Shown here piece by piece: positions 44,670 to 54,107 of a stretch of 64,000 nucleotides of DNA. A model generated the notes under the pieces. It was not told the origin of the DNA and made no database searches. It saw nothing but the letters and a program-made list of their open reading frames with translations. The DNA is from Fuerstiella sp041398845. Its GTDB lineage: Bacteria > Planctomycetota > Planctomycetia > Planctomycetales > Planctomycetaceae. A program made the translations under genes and the position numbers. Where the stretch lies: NCBI GenBank assembly GCA_041398845.1, contig JAWKTZ010000019.1:1-64000 (forward strand), written 5' to 3'. Position 1 is the first letter of the stretch, and each line of letters starts with the position of its first letter.

Positions 44670-45251
44670 TCACGTCATGACTTCTTCCACCTTCGTTCTG
44701 ATTTTCGCCATGATTCGGCTGCGGGACATGTAGATGCTGCCGGGGCTGACTCCGAGTTCCGCGGCCACATCGCTGACGGTGCGGCCTTCGATGATTGTGG
44801 CCCAGAATGCCTTCCAGCTTGTTTCGACAAATTCGCTGCGGACCTGTTCGGCCGCCCAGACGATCAGTTCGTGTTCGTACCGCTGAACCTGATCGGCATC
44901 CGGTTCGGCGGGAATGTTGCTCAGCAGATTGACGATTTCCGTGCCGCCGTGACCTCCGGCCTGTTTGCGTTCTCGCGTCATGAATTTGATGACGATGTTT
45001 CGCGACACCGTTGCCAGCCAGCGACGAAACGACGCCGGGCTGCCGTCGTCCTGCCAGCCGTCGACCGATTTGGCGATCGCCAGCAGCACCTGCTGCACGA
45101 CGTCGGGAACATGCCGTTCGGGAACTCCCTGACGCACGGCCAGCCGCCGCAGAAACGGTTCGTAAATATCCATGAAATGCCGCCACGCGGGTTCATTTCG
45201 CGGATCGTTGAGCCGAGCGATCAGGCTGAGTCGAGTTTCAGGCTGCGGCAT
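44670..45251 (-). CDS. ECF-type RNA polymerase sigma factor (kinase-associated type)
   Basis: A 193-residue sigma-70 family protein. Region 2 includes PAWRHFMDIYEPFLRRLAVRQGVPERHVPDVVQQVLLAIAKSVDGW and FRRWLATVSRNIVIKFMTRERK; region 4 includes WKAFWATIIEGRTVSDVAAELGVSPGSIYMSRSRIMAKIR, a helix-turn-helix for the -35 element. In planctomycetes such ECFs are paired with Ser/Thr kinases whose N-terminal zinc finger may hold the sigma factor; here the neighbouring kinase (43110-44633) is of that kind. It is intact, unlike its downstream neighbours. Confidence 0.93.
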   Translation of the reverse strand: MPQPETRLSLIARLNDPRNEPAWRHFMDIYEPFLRRLAVRQGVPERHVPDVVQQVLLAIAKSVDGWQDDGSPASFRRWLATVSRNIVIKFMTRERKQAGGHGGTEIVNLLSNIPAEPDADQVQRYEHELIVWAAEQVRSEFVETSWKAFWATIIEGRTVSDVAAELGVSPGSIYMSRSRIMAKIRTKVEEVMT

Positions 45252-45361
45252 AATGTTTGTTTCCTGCTCGGTTGAGTCCCTGTGAAACGAGGAATCTCAC
45301 GCGCAGCACGGAAAGTTTTCGGAGATTTCCCAGGAAACGGCAGAAGCCAAAGCCGCCACTG

Positions 45362-47461
45362 TCACTCCCGGTGAGATGCGTCGTCGGTTGGCGGACTCTG
45401 TTGCCATGCCCGGCGGTACAGGTTCCGGGTGTCAACGTAGCGACCGGCCGAGGATTCTGATCCCAGAACGACCAGCAGTCGCTGCACATCACCGCGCTGG
45501 CCGAACGACACGAGGCAGGCTCCGGCGCTGTCTGTTGTGCCTGTCTTCACGCCGAGATAGCCGTCGATACCCAGCAGGCGATTGGTGTTCTTCCACAGCA
45601 CGTTGCGAGTATATCCGCCGGGACCTGTGACTGTGCAGCCATGCTGACGAGTGGAAACATACTGTCGAAACAGAGGTTGCTGCAACGCGGCCGTCGTGAG
45701 TTTCACCAGGTCGGCGGCTGTGGACTGATGTCCGTCCTGTGTCAGTCCGTGAGGATTGCGGAAGGTGGTGTTTTCCATCTTCAGCTCAATGGCCATTCGA
45801 TTCATCTCGTCAATAAACAGCGGCAGTGGGTCGACCGAATCGTCGACTGTGATTTGTCCGGAGCGGTCCTCCGCAGTAAATCGCGTTCCGAAATGTTCTG
45901 CCAGAGCCACTGCGGCATCGTTTCCGGACGGCAGCAGCAGACCATACAGCAATTCGCGAACCGGCAGAGTTTCTGCTTCTTCAATGGCGGATGTGGAACC
46001 TCGAGTCCGGTCCGCTCGCCGGGAAAACGTAATGGACTCGTCCAGCACGGTCGGGTTCGATTCAGCCAGTCGAAACACCAGATGCGCTGTCATGATCTTG
46101 GTGGTGCTGGCGATGTCCATGCGGATGTCCGCGTTGTGGCTTTCGAGCAACTGACCTGTGGCACCGTCTGCGATCGCCCAGGCTCGGCAGGTGACAAACG
46201 GTGGACCGTTGGCGTCGTCCGCAGACTGCACGGGCAACGTTTCCGAATTGACGACGTCCGGATCCGGCACCGGCACGCGGTCGGTCAGCAGCGGACTTAA
46301 CGCAACCCACGTGTCCGACTCGACTTTTCCGGTGGGCGGAAGCTTGTGAGCGGTTTGAAACTGAATCACGGCGGCCTGAGTGGCCGGGCCGTAGTCGCCA
46401 TCGATCGACAGATCCGGCGATGGCTCCGAACGAGCATTCAGTGTTCTCTGGACCGCTTCGACCGTGCGGCCGAAGTCGCCCAGCTTGAGGATTGATCGGT
46501 CGGTGGCCGACTGGGCCAGATGAGGCGGATTGAAGTGATCAACAACCGTCTTTGCAATCCGGCCGCAGAGGACTTCGGCGGCATTATCGTCATTCCAGCG
46601 ACGATCTGTGTTGTCGTTTGTGAGCACGCAGATGACGATTGGTCCGGCGGTGGTGAACAGAATTCCGGCGTCACATCGCGATTTCGAAACGGCTCCGGAT
46701 TTGTGAGCGATCACCATGTCGTCGGGCAGAAATCGCGGCAGCTTCGAACGATCTTCGCAATGCCTCAGATGATCCAGCATGGACTCACAGGCCGCCGGCG
46801 TCAGCAGGGTTTTGTTGTGCAGTTGTTCCAGGAGGGTCGTGATGTCGGCCGCCGTCGTGCTCCCCAGCCCGTAGATTTTGCTGCGTTCGGGGAAGATGGA
46901 GGTGCTGCCTCGATAGACTTTGGAATGCAGTCTGGTTTCGGGAAACCCCAGCTTTTCCATTGTCTCGGCGGTGGACGGCAGTCCGATGTGATCGACCACA
47001 AGGTTGGTGGCGGTGTTGTCGGACCAGGCGATCATCAGCCGGATCGCGTCACGAAGCGTGAGCTTCGATCCCGTTCCGAAATGTCGAGTCAGTATCCCGG
47101 ACCCCGGCACTTTATCGTCTTCGCGGATCTCGAGCAGATCCGTCAGCGATCGCGTTCCTGAGTCGACCTGGCGGTAGGCTTCAATCATGACGGCCAGTTT
47201 GATCAGACTGGCGGTGGGCATCACTTTGTCGGATTGATGCTGAAAGGTTTCACCCGTGCTCAGATGTCGGACACAGACGGCAACGTCGCCGGCGTGAGCT
47301 TCAATCAACGGCAGCAGAGATCCCTGCAGCGACTGTGAGTCATCGGCGACGGTCGTTCGGGCGGCGGCGAATGGCATTGCTGTGATAAGCATCATGCCGA
47401 TCGCAATGAATCGGGGCTGCGGTCGAACCGAGTGACCATCGGCAACTGTGACACGGACCAT
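45362..47461 (-). CDS. fusion: class A beta-lactamase-like + peptidoglycan-binding + DacA-type carboxypeptidase
   Basis: A 699-residue exported protein (hydrophobic signal FIAIGMMLITAMPFAAA). The first catalytic domain has SxxK in MPTASLIKL (about Ser 85), SDN in IAWSDNTATNLV (about 147) and KSG in IAHKSGAVS, as in class A beta-lactamases. A PGBD-type module follows (LGDFGRTVEAVQRTLNAR, DGDYGPATQAAVIQFQTAH). The second catalytic domain is S11 (PBP5/DacA-like): DIASTTKIMTA (SxxK), LPSGNDAAVALAEHFG (SxN) and GVKTGTTDSAG (KTG). All six active-site motifs are intact. It probably trims peptidoglycan peptides in the periplasm and may hydrolyse beta-lactams. ATG 47461 preferred over GTG 47473. Confidence 0.9.
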   Translation of the reverse strand: MVRVTVADGHSVRPQPRFIAIGMMLITAMPFAAARTTVADDSQSLQGSLLPLIEAHAGDVAVCVRHLSTGETFQHQSDKVMPTASLIKLAVMIEAYRQVDSGTRSLTDLLEIREDDKVPGSGILTRHFGTGSKLTLRDAIRLMIAWSDNTATNLVVDHIGLPSTAETMEKLGFPETRLHSKVYRGSTSIFPERSKIYGLGSTTAADITTLLEQLHNKTLLTPAACESMLDHLRHCEDRSKLPRFLPDDMVIAHKSGAVSKSRCDAGILFTTAGPIVICVLTNDNTDRRWNDDNAAEVLCGRIAKTVVDHFNPPHLAQSATDRSILKLGDFGRTVEAVQRTLNARSEPSPDLSIDGDYGPATQAAVIQFQTAHKLPPTGKVESDTWVALSPLLTDRVPVPDPDVVNSETLPVQSADDANGPPFVTCRAWAIADGATGQLLESHNADIRMDIASTTKIMTAHLVFRLAESNPTVLDESITFSRRADRTRGSTSAIEEAETLPVRELLYGLLLPSGNDAAVALAEHFGTRFTAEDRSGQITVDDSVDPLPLFIDEMNRMAIELKMENTTFRNPHGLTQDGHQSTAADLVKLTTAALQQPLFRQYVSTRQHGCTVTGPGGYTRNVLWKNTNRLLGIDGYLGVKTGTTDSAGACLVSFGQRGDVQRLLVVLGSESSAGRYVDTRNLYRRAWQQSPPTDDASHRE

Positions 47462-47674
47462 TCGTGGACTCACTTTTCTGTTTCTGCAGAACGTATCTTC
47501 CGGAGCCGATTATCATGTGTTCCGGCAGGGTCGTTTGCAACTCCGGGGCGAATCTCAGCAACCCGTTCAAAATGAACGGGGAGTTGGATTCATCTGCCGG
47601 AATGGTTGATATCATCCCGTGTTTCCGGATCTGTTGTTTTTCGGATCTGCTTTCATTGTCTGCTGCCACCGTTG

Positions 47675-48433
47675 ATGCTTGAACTTCGAAACCCCCACAG
47701 TGTCCTTGCCGTCCTGAAGACGCGGCCTCGTGCCGTGCGTTCCATTCGCCTGAACGCTCAGCAAAGCGGTACGCCCTGGGACGATGTTGCCGTGCTGGCT
47801 CGACAGCAGGCCGTGGCGGTCGTTGTTGGAGGAGCTGAACGAGCGACGGGGCGCAAGGCGGATGCGGGACGGAAACGAGACACCGAGCGAGTTGGAGCCG
47901 GGTCAGCTCAAGTGGAACCGCCCTCGCCCGTTCCGCTGTCGAATCTGTGGAAACGCGAAACACAGAACTCCACGACGTATGGTCTCTGGCTGGCACTCGA
48001 CCACATTCAGGATCCACAAAACCTTGGTGCGATCTTTCGGCTGGCCGGGTTCTTCAACGTGCGCGGCATCATTCTGACCAAAGATAAGAGTGCTCCTGTG
48101 AACGCGACGGTTTGTGATGTGGCCACAGGTGGAGTGGAATATGTTCCCTTCAGCGTTGTTCCGAATTTGGCTCAGGCGCTCCAGCAGGCGCAGAAAGCCC
48201 AACTGTGGGTTCTGGGAACATGTGAGCGATCGGACACGGACATTCGCCGCGTGCCGATTGATCGCCACTGGCTGCTGGTGATGGGGAACGAGGGCGACGG
48301 ATTGCGTCGCCTGACACGAGACACCTGTGACCAACTGGTCTCGCTACCGGCGTTCGGTCCGGTGCCATCATTAAACGTGGCGGCCGCCACAGCCGCCTGT
48401 CTGACGGTGCTGACGGCGCCACCGCCAAAGTAG
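47675..48433 (+). CDS. SPOUT-class 23S rRNA 2'-O-methyltransferase, TrmH/RlmB type
   Basis: A 252-residue enzyme. The N-terminal L30e-like part (LELRNPHSVLAVLKTRPRAVRSI) is followed by the knotted SPOUT domain with motif 1 LALDHIQDPQNLGAIFRLA, motif 2 LLVMGNEGDGLRRLTRDTCDQLVSLP and motif 3 VPSLNVAAATAACL. Such enzymes methylate rRNA or tRNA ribose with SAM; RlmB (Gm2251) is the likely subtype but is not proven. The linker between domains (ATGRKADAGRKRDTERVG) is strongly basic. Start at ATG 47675; earlier in-frame ATG at 47606 is outside family similarity. Confidence 0.9.
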   Translation: MLELRNPHSVLAVLKTRPRAVRSIRLNAQQSGTPWDDVAVLARQQAVAVVVGGAERATGRKADAGRKRDTERVGAGSAQVEPPSPVPLSNLWKRETQNSTTYGLWLALDHIQDPQNLGAIFRLAGFFNVRGIILTKDKSAPVNATVCDVATGGVEYVPFSVVPNLAQALQQAQKAQLWVLGTCERSDTDIRRVPIDRHWLLVMGNEGDGLRRLTRDTCDQLVSLPAFGPVPSLNVAAATAACLTVLTAPPPK

Positions 48434-48495
48434 GTCCGCTTTGGAGTCAGAGTGCCGATGGGTCAACCAAATCCGGTTGAAGCAGTTCAATTCAT

Positions 48496-48599
48496 TAGAG
48501 GCTATCTGAAAAAGGGGTCTGACCCTCTCCGGGCAGCCGTATTGCCTGCAAATTTGTCGCCCTCCAAAGGGTCAGACCCCTTTTTCAGATAGCCTCTAG
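48496..48599. repeat. palindromic dispersed element, copy B, with perfect 30-bp inverted arms
   Basis: Left arm begins TAGAGGCTATCTGAAAAAGG (48496-48525) and the right arm ends CTTTTTCAGATAGCCTCTA (48570-48599); the 30-base arms are exact reverse complements. The 44-base interior includes CTCCGGGCAGCCGT. Related copies are at 12978-13075 and 39731-39776. It lies between the methyltransferase gene and the tRNA. It has no coding capacity. Confidence 0.9.
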
Positions 48600-48766
48600 A
48601 AAATGGGCGTGATTCTGCATCGTCCGTGTGTCTCCGGTGTCTGATCGTCGAACGACCGGACAGAAACCGCGACGCCGGTGGAATTTGTCTCGACACGCGA
48701 TACACTTCGTCGCTGTCGGCAAAGAATGTGCCCAGGACATGAGACAGTTGTCACACGTCTGCCCTT

Positions 48767-48840
48767 GCCCCGATAGCTCAACTGGATAGAGCAGCCGCCT
48801 TCTAAGCGGCAGGTTGCAGGTTCGATTCCTGCTCGGGGTA
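48767..48840 (+). tRNA. tRNA-Arg (anticodon TCT)
   Basis: 74 bases folding as a cloverleaf: acceptor GCCCCGA against TCGGGGT (first pair G-U), D stem GCTC/GAGC, anticodon stem GCCGC/GCGGC with loop CTTCTAA (anticodon TCT, reads AGA), T stem GCAGG/CCTGC with loop TTCGATT, discriminator A. The 3' CCA is not encoded. It sits just before bioA on the same strand. Confidence 0.97.
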
Positions 48841-48892
48841 CTTCTGACCAATGAAAGCATTGGGGTTTCCTGCCGTATTTCACTTCAGCCTC

Positions 48893-50266
48893 ATGCCCGG
48901 TTCTGATTTCTATTCCGCAGACGCTGTGACTCTGCGTCAATGGGACAACTGCCATGTCTGGCATCCGTTCACGGCGATGTCGGCCTATGAAGATGAACGG
49001 GCACCGATCATCACGGACGCCGAGGGGTTCGAACTGATTGATGTTGAGGGGCGTCGGTACCTGGATGGAATCTCCTCACTGTGGTGCAACATGCACGGGC
49101 ATCGCGTGCCCTGCATCGATGCGGCGATTCGCGATCAGTTGGCTCGAGTCAGTCATTCCACTTTGCTGGGACTGTCCGGCGAGACATCCATCCGCCTCGC
49201 CAGGGCTCTGGTCGATCGAACTCCGTCGAGCCTGACCAGAGTCTTCTATTCTGACAGTGGTTCAACGGCCGTTGAGGTGGCTCTGAAGCTGGCGTATCAG
49301 TTTCATCATCAGAAGTGCAACCCTGAACCCGGGCGCAACACGTTTCTATGCGTCGGCAATGCCTATCATGGTGACACTCTCGGTTCGGTCAGCGTGGGCA
49401 GTATCGAAGTGTTTCACCGAGTGTATCGCAATCTGCTGTTTCCAACGATTGCCGTGCCGTCGCCGGTGGCTACACGAGTTCCGTCCGGCTTCAACAGGGA
49501 ATCATGGCTGCAGCATTGTTTCGATACAGCTCGCGAACAGATTGTCGCTCATCAACACGACGCAGCCGGATTTGTGATTGAGCCACTGGTTCAGGGAGCG
49601 GCTGGTATTCTGGTGCATCCGCCGGGCTATCTGAAACACGTCCGTCAGCTTTGTACCGAATACGGCATTCCTCTGATTGCCGATGAAGTTGCTGTGGGGT
49701 TCGGTCGCACGGGAACGATGTTTGCCTGCGAACAGGAAGATGTGCAGCCCGATTTTCTGTGCGTCGCCAAAGGACTGACGGGTGGCTATCTGCCTCTGGC
49801 TGCCACGCTGACGACGGAGGAAATTCATGCGGCGTTTCTGGGCGATCCTTCCGCCGGACGCACATTCTTCCACGGACATACATACACCGGAAACGCTCTG
49901 GCCTGCGCCGCTGCTCTGGCATCGCTCGAATTGTGCGACCGCAGTCATCTGCTGGACAACGTGGCGGCTCAATCTGCCGTGATTGCGGAATGCCTGAGCG
50001 TGCTGCAGCAGCATCCGTGTGTGGGCGAAATCCGTCAGAAGGGAATCATGGTCGGCATTGAACTGGTCGCAGATCGAGCCACCATGCAGCCGTTGCCACC
50101 CGAACAGCGCACCGGCCATCAGGTTACTCTGGCAGCAAGACGACAAGGCGTGATCATTCGTCCGCTGGGTGACGTTGTTGTGATGATGCCGGCCCCCGGA
50201 ATGCCGCTGGAACTGGTCAGGCGGTTATGCGACGTCAGCGTTCAGGCAATTCTTGACGTGCTGTGA
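48893..50266 (+). CDS. bioA: adenosylmethionine-8-amino-7-oxononanoate aminotransferase
   Basis: A 457-residue class III PLP aminotransferase in biotin synthesis: it makes 7,8-diaminopelargonate using SAM as amino donor. Markers are WDNCHVWHPFTAMSAYEDE, LWCNMHGHRVPCIDAAI, SDSGSTAVEVALKLAYQ, NAYHGDTLGSVSVG, IADEVAVGFGRTGTMFACEQ and the PLP lysine in FLCVAKGLTGGYLPLAATL. ATG 48893 is preferred; ATG 48851 in the same frame is the alternative and neither has a strong ribosome site. No other bio genes are adjacent. Confidence 0.93.
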   Translation: MPGSDFYSADAVTLRQWDNCHVWHPFTAMSAYEDERAPIITDAEGFELIDVEGRRYLDGISSLWCNMHGHRVPCIDAAIRDQLARVSHSTLLGLSGETSIRLARALVDRTPSSLTRVFYSDSGSTAVEVALKLAYQFHHQKCNPEPGRNTFLCVGNAYHGDTLGSVSVGSIEVFHRVYRNLLFPTIAVPSPVATRVPSGFNRESWLQHCFDTAREQIVAHQHDAAGFVIEPLVQGAAGILVHPPGYLKHVRQLCTEYGIPLIADEVAVGFGRTGTMFACEQEDVQPDFLCVAKGLTGGYLPLAATLTTEEIHAAFLGDPSAGRTFFHGHTYTGNALACAAALASLELCDRSHLLDNVAAQSAVIAECLSVLQQHPCVGEIRQKGIMVGIELVADRATMQPLPPEQRTGHQVTLAARRQGVIIRPLGDVVVMMPAPGMPLELVRRLCDVSVQAILDVL

Positions 50267-50566
50267 CGACGTTCGACGAGCGGCACATGCCGCCGTACAG
50301 GCAACCTGTGTGGCGCAGCCATAGGAAACTGTGCGGCAACGTCCTTCCCGCGAACTTTGTTGTTTGTCGATTGACGACAACATCACGGTTTGCCACTGGC
50401 TGAGCAACACGCCTTCTGTGAACACAGGCCCCGCGTTCCAGACTCGGCCACTCGGCCGTCCCGTGTTTCAACTGCAGCCAGCCGTTTGGACGGGGCATCG
50501 ACATTGGTCGACCGGGACGTCATAATGTGACCGATGCGATTACCGGCCCGCCATGCAACCGAACTC
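50267..50566. other. 300-base spacer with no recognisable gene
   Basis: Between bioA and the DUF1501 gene. Short frames on both strands show no family features. Nothing regulatory was recognised. Confidence 0.45.
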
Positions 50567-52054
50567 ATGATTGACCTGTCCACCCCGCGACTTCAGACCA
50601 CTCGACGCCAGTTGCTCAGCAGCGCCGGAACCGGATTGGGGATGGCCGCGCTGGCATCGCTGTTGCCGAGAACGGCCAATGCTGCTGAGACCGCCGAGCA
50701 GACTTCGTACACTTCCAATAGGCTGGGCGGCCTGGCGGATCTGCCGCATTTTCCGGCCAAAGTCAGGAACGTCATCTATCTGTTTCAGAACGGAGCACCG
50801 ACTCATGTTGACCTCTTTGACGACAAGCCCGAACTGAAGACACTGCACGGGCAGCCTGTGCCGACCAGTTTTATCGATGGCAAGCGGTTCAGCACAATGA
50901 CCGGTAATGCGTCCGGAAAGCTGATGCTGGCTCCGGTCGAACGCTTTCGCCGGCACGGACAGTGCGGAGCGACCGTCAGCGAACTGATGCCCTACACCGC
51001 AAAGATTGTGGACAAGCTGTGCTTTATCAAGAGCATGCATACCGACGCGGTGAATCATGCTCCGGCCATCAGCTTTCTGTTGAGCGGTTCGCAGATCCCC
51101 GGACGTCCGACGATCGGAGCATGGTTGAATTACGGGCTGGGGAGTGAAGCCGATGATCTGCCTGCCTTTGTGGTGATGACATCCATCAGCAAGGGCACCA
51201 CCTGCGGACAGATCTTCTATGACTTCTATTGGGGCAGCGGGTTTCTGGCATCGAAGTATCAGGGAGTCAAGTTTCGCAGCGGCGGTGATCCGGTGCTGTA
51301 TCTGTCGAATCCACCGGGAATCACTCGCACCATGCGGCGTGAGTCATTGAACGATCTGGCGGCTTTGAATCAGATGAAACTTGAGCAGCACGGCGACCCG
51401 GAAATCGCCACCCGCATTGCTCAGTACGAAATGGGCTTCAGGATGCAGGCGAGTGTTCCGGAGCTGACCGACCTGTCGACAGAAACGCGCCAGACTCTTG
51501 AGATGTACGGGCCGAGCGTCATGGAACGCGGCACATTTGCTCACAACTGTCTGCTCGCACGGCGACTGGTGGAACGAGGAACCCGGTTTGTCCAGTTGAT
51601 GCATGCCGGCTGGGATCAGCACAACAGCCTGACGACGGAACTCTATACTCAATGCAAAGACACTGACCAGCCATCAGCCGCACTTATTCAGGATCTCGAA
51701 CAGCGCGGACTACTGGACGAAACGCTGGTGATCTGGGGCGGTGAGTTTGGACGGACTCCGTTTCTGCAGGGAGACATCAACAATCGACCTCGCTGGGGCC
51801 GGGATCATCATCCCTATGCCTTCACGGTGTGGATGGCCGGCGGCGGAATCAAACCGGGACTGACCTATGGCGCGTCAGATGAACTCGGCATCAATGTCGC
51901 TCAGAATCCCGTGCATGTTCATGATCTGCAGGCCACGTTGCTGCACCTGCTGGGAATCGACCACGAACGGCTCACCTACCGATTTCAGGGCCGCCAGTTT
52001 CGACTCACGGACATTCATGGCGAAGTGGTTCGCGACGTTCTGACATCGGGATAG
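50567..52054 (+). CDS. DUF1501 protein, Tat-exported
   Basis: A 495-residue member of DUF1501, a sulfatase/phosphatase-like fold that is very common in planctomycetes. It has a twin-arginine signal (TTRRQLLSSAGTGLGMAALASLLPRTANA) and family stretches NVIYLFQNGAPTHVDLFDDKP, DEQ-type MHTDAVNHAPAISFLLSG, RGTRFVQLMHAGWDQHN, WGGEFGRTPFLQGD and GRDHHPYAFTVWMAGGG. Function is unproven; it may work on sulfated polysaccharides. Start at ATG 50567; another ATG at 50534 is in frame. No DUF1549 partner is adjacent. A second DUF1501 gene is at 59712-61238. Confidence 0.92.
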   Translation: MIDLSTPRLQTTRRQLLSSAGTGLGMAALASLLPRTANAAETAEQTSYTSNRLGGLADLPHFPAKVRNVIYLFQNGAPTHVDLFDDKPELKTLHGQPVPTSFIDGKRFSTMTGNASGKLMLAPVERFRRHGQCGATVSELMPYTAKIVDKLCFIKSMHTDAVNHAPAISFLLSGSQIPGRPTIGAWLNYGLGSEADDLPAFVVMTSISKGTTCGQIFYDFYWGSGFLASKYQGVKFRSGGDPVLYLSNPPGITRTMRRESLNDLAALNQMKLEQHGDPEIATRIAQYEMGFRMQASVPELTDLSTETRQTLEMYGPSVMERGTFAHNCLLARRLVERGTRFVQLMHAGWDQHNSLTTELYTQCKDTDQPSAALIQDLEQRGLLDETLVIWGGEFGRTPFLQGDINNRPRWGRDHHPYAFTVWMAGGGIKPGLTYGASDELGINVAQNPVHVHDLQATLLHLLGIDHERLTYRFQGRQFRLTDIHGEVVRDVLTSG

Positions 52055-52086
52055 CACACTGTCGGCTCGAATTGTCACGGGTGACG

Positions 52087-53946
52087 TCAGGGAGTGGCGG
52101 CATTGGTTTCGTCAGCGGGGAGCATTTCAATGGACGGGCGGTCAAAGGCCAGTGTGGCGGCATAATCACTGAATGCCGCGAAGTGGCTGTAGGTCGCGGA
52201 GACTTCTTCTTCCGCAGCTTCCAGAGCATATTGTTCGCGCAGAGCCACCTTCAGCAGATCGCTTTCGCCCAGTTCGAACTTGCGTCCTTCGATCTCAGCC
52301 ATCTGAGTTGCCAGCCGCACGGCTCGCCGAGCACTCAGCACTTCGAGCCGTGATTGAATCAGGCTGGCATAAGCGGTCTGGACTTCTGCGGAAACCTTAT
52401 CCTGTACCATGCGACGCTTGGCTGTGACCTGAGCGATCTTGCCCTGAACTGCCTGCATTTTACCGAGACCTTTGCGACGCTGCACGGGCACCTCGAAGAA
52501 CAAAGCCGCCTCCAGTTCGAACTCCGACTTGTCGCGTTTGCTGCTGGTGGGTTCGCCAACATCCTGTGAGCCAACCAACTGAGCATCCAGGCCGGGGCGG
52601 GTCATGTTGCAGGCTTCAGCATAGTCCACTTGCAGTTGTCTTAGCTGCAGATTCAGAGCGGCCAGTTCCGGCCGGGCCTGCTGAGCCTGCTGAATGTCGA
52701 TGTCGATGGATTCCAGTGTGATATCCCGAAGCTGCGGAAATGCCGGCAGTTCATCCAGAGACGGCACATAGGGGATTCCGTTGTCGTCCCGAAGAAACAG
52801 AGACAGCTTGATCGCCGCCTGAAGCAGCTCGTTGCGCGAGTCGGACAGTTTGGCCTGCCGCTTGGCAATGGCTCGTTCGTTGTCGACCAGTTCCGGAGGA
52901 TCCAGGTCTCCCAGCTTGACCCGACGTTTGACGCTTTCATTGCGTGTTTCGGCAAGATCAAGCCATTGCTGGCCCAGTCGATACTTCTGGCCGGCTGCCA
53001 CCCATTTCCAGTAGGCCAGACCCGCCTCACGTCCGAAGCCCACCAGATTGGCATGAATGACAGGATTTGCAATCTGCTGATCATACGTTGCTCGCCACAG
53101 TGCGGCTCGACGAGCATCAATGTCGCGATCACGAATCAGCGGGACTCGCACACCGGCTTTGAATTCTCCGCCATCGTTCGTTTCGCGTTCCTGATACCAT
53201 GGTTGAAAACTTCCTCCGCCGTTGCGGTAGCCGCCGAAGAATTCGCCTCCATGGTAGATGGGTGACGTGAATCCGGCACTGTTGCGATAGGTTTCGTAAA
53301 AGCCCAGCGGACCGTTCTCACTGGTCGCCTTCAGTTTGGTGTCGAATTCGCCCCATGCCGATACCTGATTGCCGTTTGTGATTGTCCGTTCAAGGTAAGC
53401 CGCCTCCACCAGAGGATAGGACAGATGCACTGATTGAATGACATCCTGAAGCGAAACAACTCGTGTGGTCGCGGCGTCATTTGTCCGGCTGCCGGCAACA
53501 GACGAGGCTTCGGCCGACTGCATGTCGGTGGATTCCGGAAGGGACGGAACATCCGGTTCGTTCACCGCTGTCGCGGAGCCGGAATCAGAGTCGTTTCGGC
53601 TCGGTTCGCCTTCCGATTTCGGTTCGGTGGGAATGGTGTCCGCTGATCTGTCGCTTTGTTGCTTTGGCGACGTGTCGGAAAGTGACACGGTGGTCACCAG
53701 GATTCGCCGTTCGCTGGAAAACGAATCGTTAACACCGCCGCCGGAGGCTGCTGAAGCAGTGGCGTCCACTGCCGGATCGTTCTGCGACAGTTCCATGACG
53801 GGTAGCGCATCCCGATCAGCGATGGCCACCCGGGACGCAACGTCGGCTGACTGGCCGCGTTGAACGGTGTGGGAGGTCGACTGACACCCGACGATTGCCG
53901 TGATCAGTATGGTAAGTGAAGCGTGTCGCACAGTCTGCCAATCCAT
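52087..53946 (-). CDS. TolC-family outer membrane efflux protein
   Basis: A 619-residue protein with a lipoprotein-like signal (SLTILITAIVGCQS, with Cys as lipid site). After about 150 residues of low-complexity sequence comes the TolC body with two helix-strand halves (DVIQSVHLSYPLVEAAYLERT; YAEACNMTRPGLDAQLVGSQ; YASLIQSRLEVLSARRAVRLA; FELGESDLLKVALREQYALEAAEEE). It forms the outer membrane channel for the adaptor and ABC protein encoded upstream on the same strand. Confidence 0.88.
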   Translation of the reverse strand: MDWQTVRHASLTILITAIVGCQSTSHTVQRGQSADVASRVAIADRDALPVMELSQNDPAVDATASAASGGGVNDSFSSERRILVTTVSLSDTSPKQQSDRSADTIPTEPKSEGEPSRNDSDSGSATAVNEPDVPSLPESTDMQSAEASSVAGSRTNDAATTRVVSLQDVIQSVHLSYPLVEAAYLERTITNGNQVSAWGEFDTKLKATSENGPLGFYETYRNSAGFTSPIYHGGEFFGGYRNGGGSFQPWYQERETNDGGEFKAGVRVPLIRDRDIDARRAALWRATYDQQIANPVIHANLVGFGREAGLAYWKWVAAGQKYRLGQQWLDLAETRNESVKRRVKLGDLDPPELVDNERAIAKRQAKLSDSRNELLQAAIKLSLFLRDDNGIPYVPSLDELPAFPQLRDITLESIDIDIQQAQQARPELAALNLQLRQLQVDYAEACNMTRPGLDAQLVGSQDVGEPTSSKRDKSEFELEAALFFEVPVQRRKGLGKMQAVQGKIAQVTAKRRMVQDKVSAEVQTAYASLIQSRLEVLSARRAVRLATQMAEIEGRKFELGESDLLKVALREQYALEAAEEEVSATYSHFAAFSDYAATLAFDRPSIEMLPADETNAATP

Positions 53947-54107
53947 TGGCGAAATTGATTTCCATAAGCCGAGATGTTCCCCGCATGCTGTCTATTTCGA
54001 CAGCTTCCCTGAGCCGAAGTCAGCACGCGACAGGTTGGTCTCTGAATGCATGCTTTTTGAATAACACCCGTATGGATCGTGGCGACTGGACCGATTTTGG
54101 GAGATGT

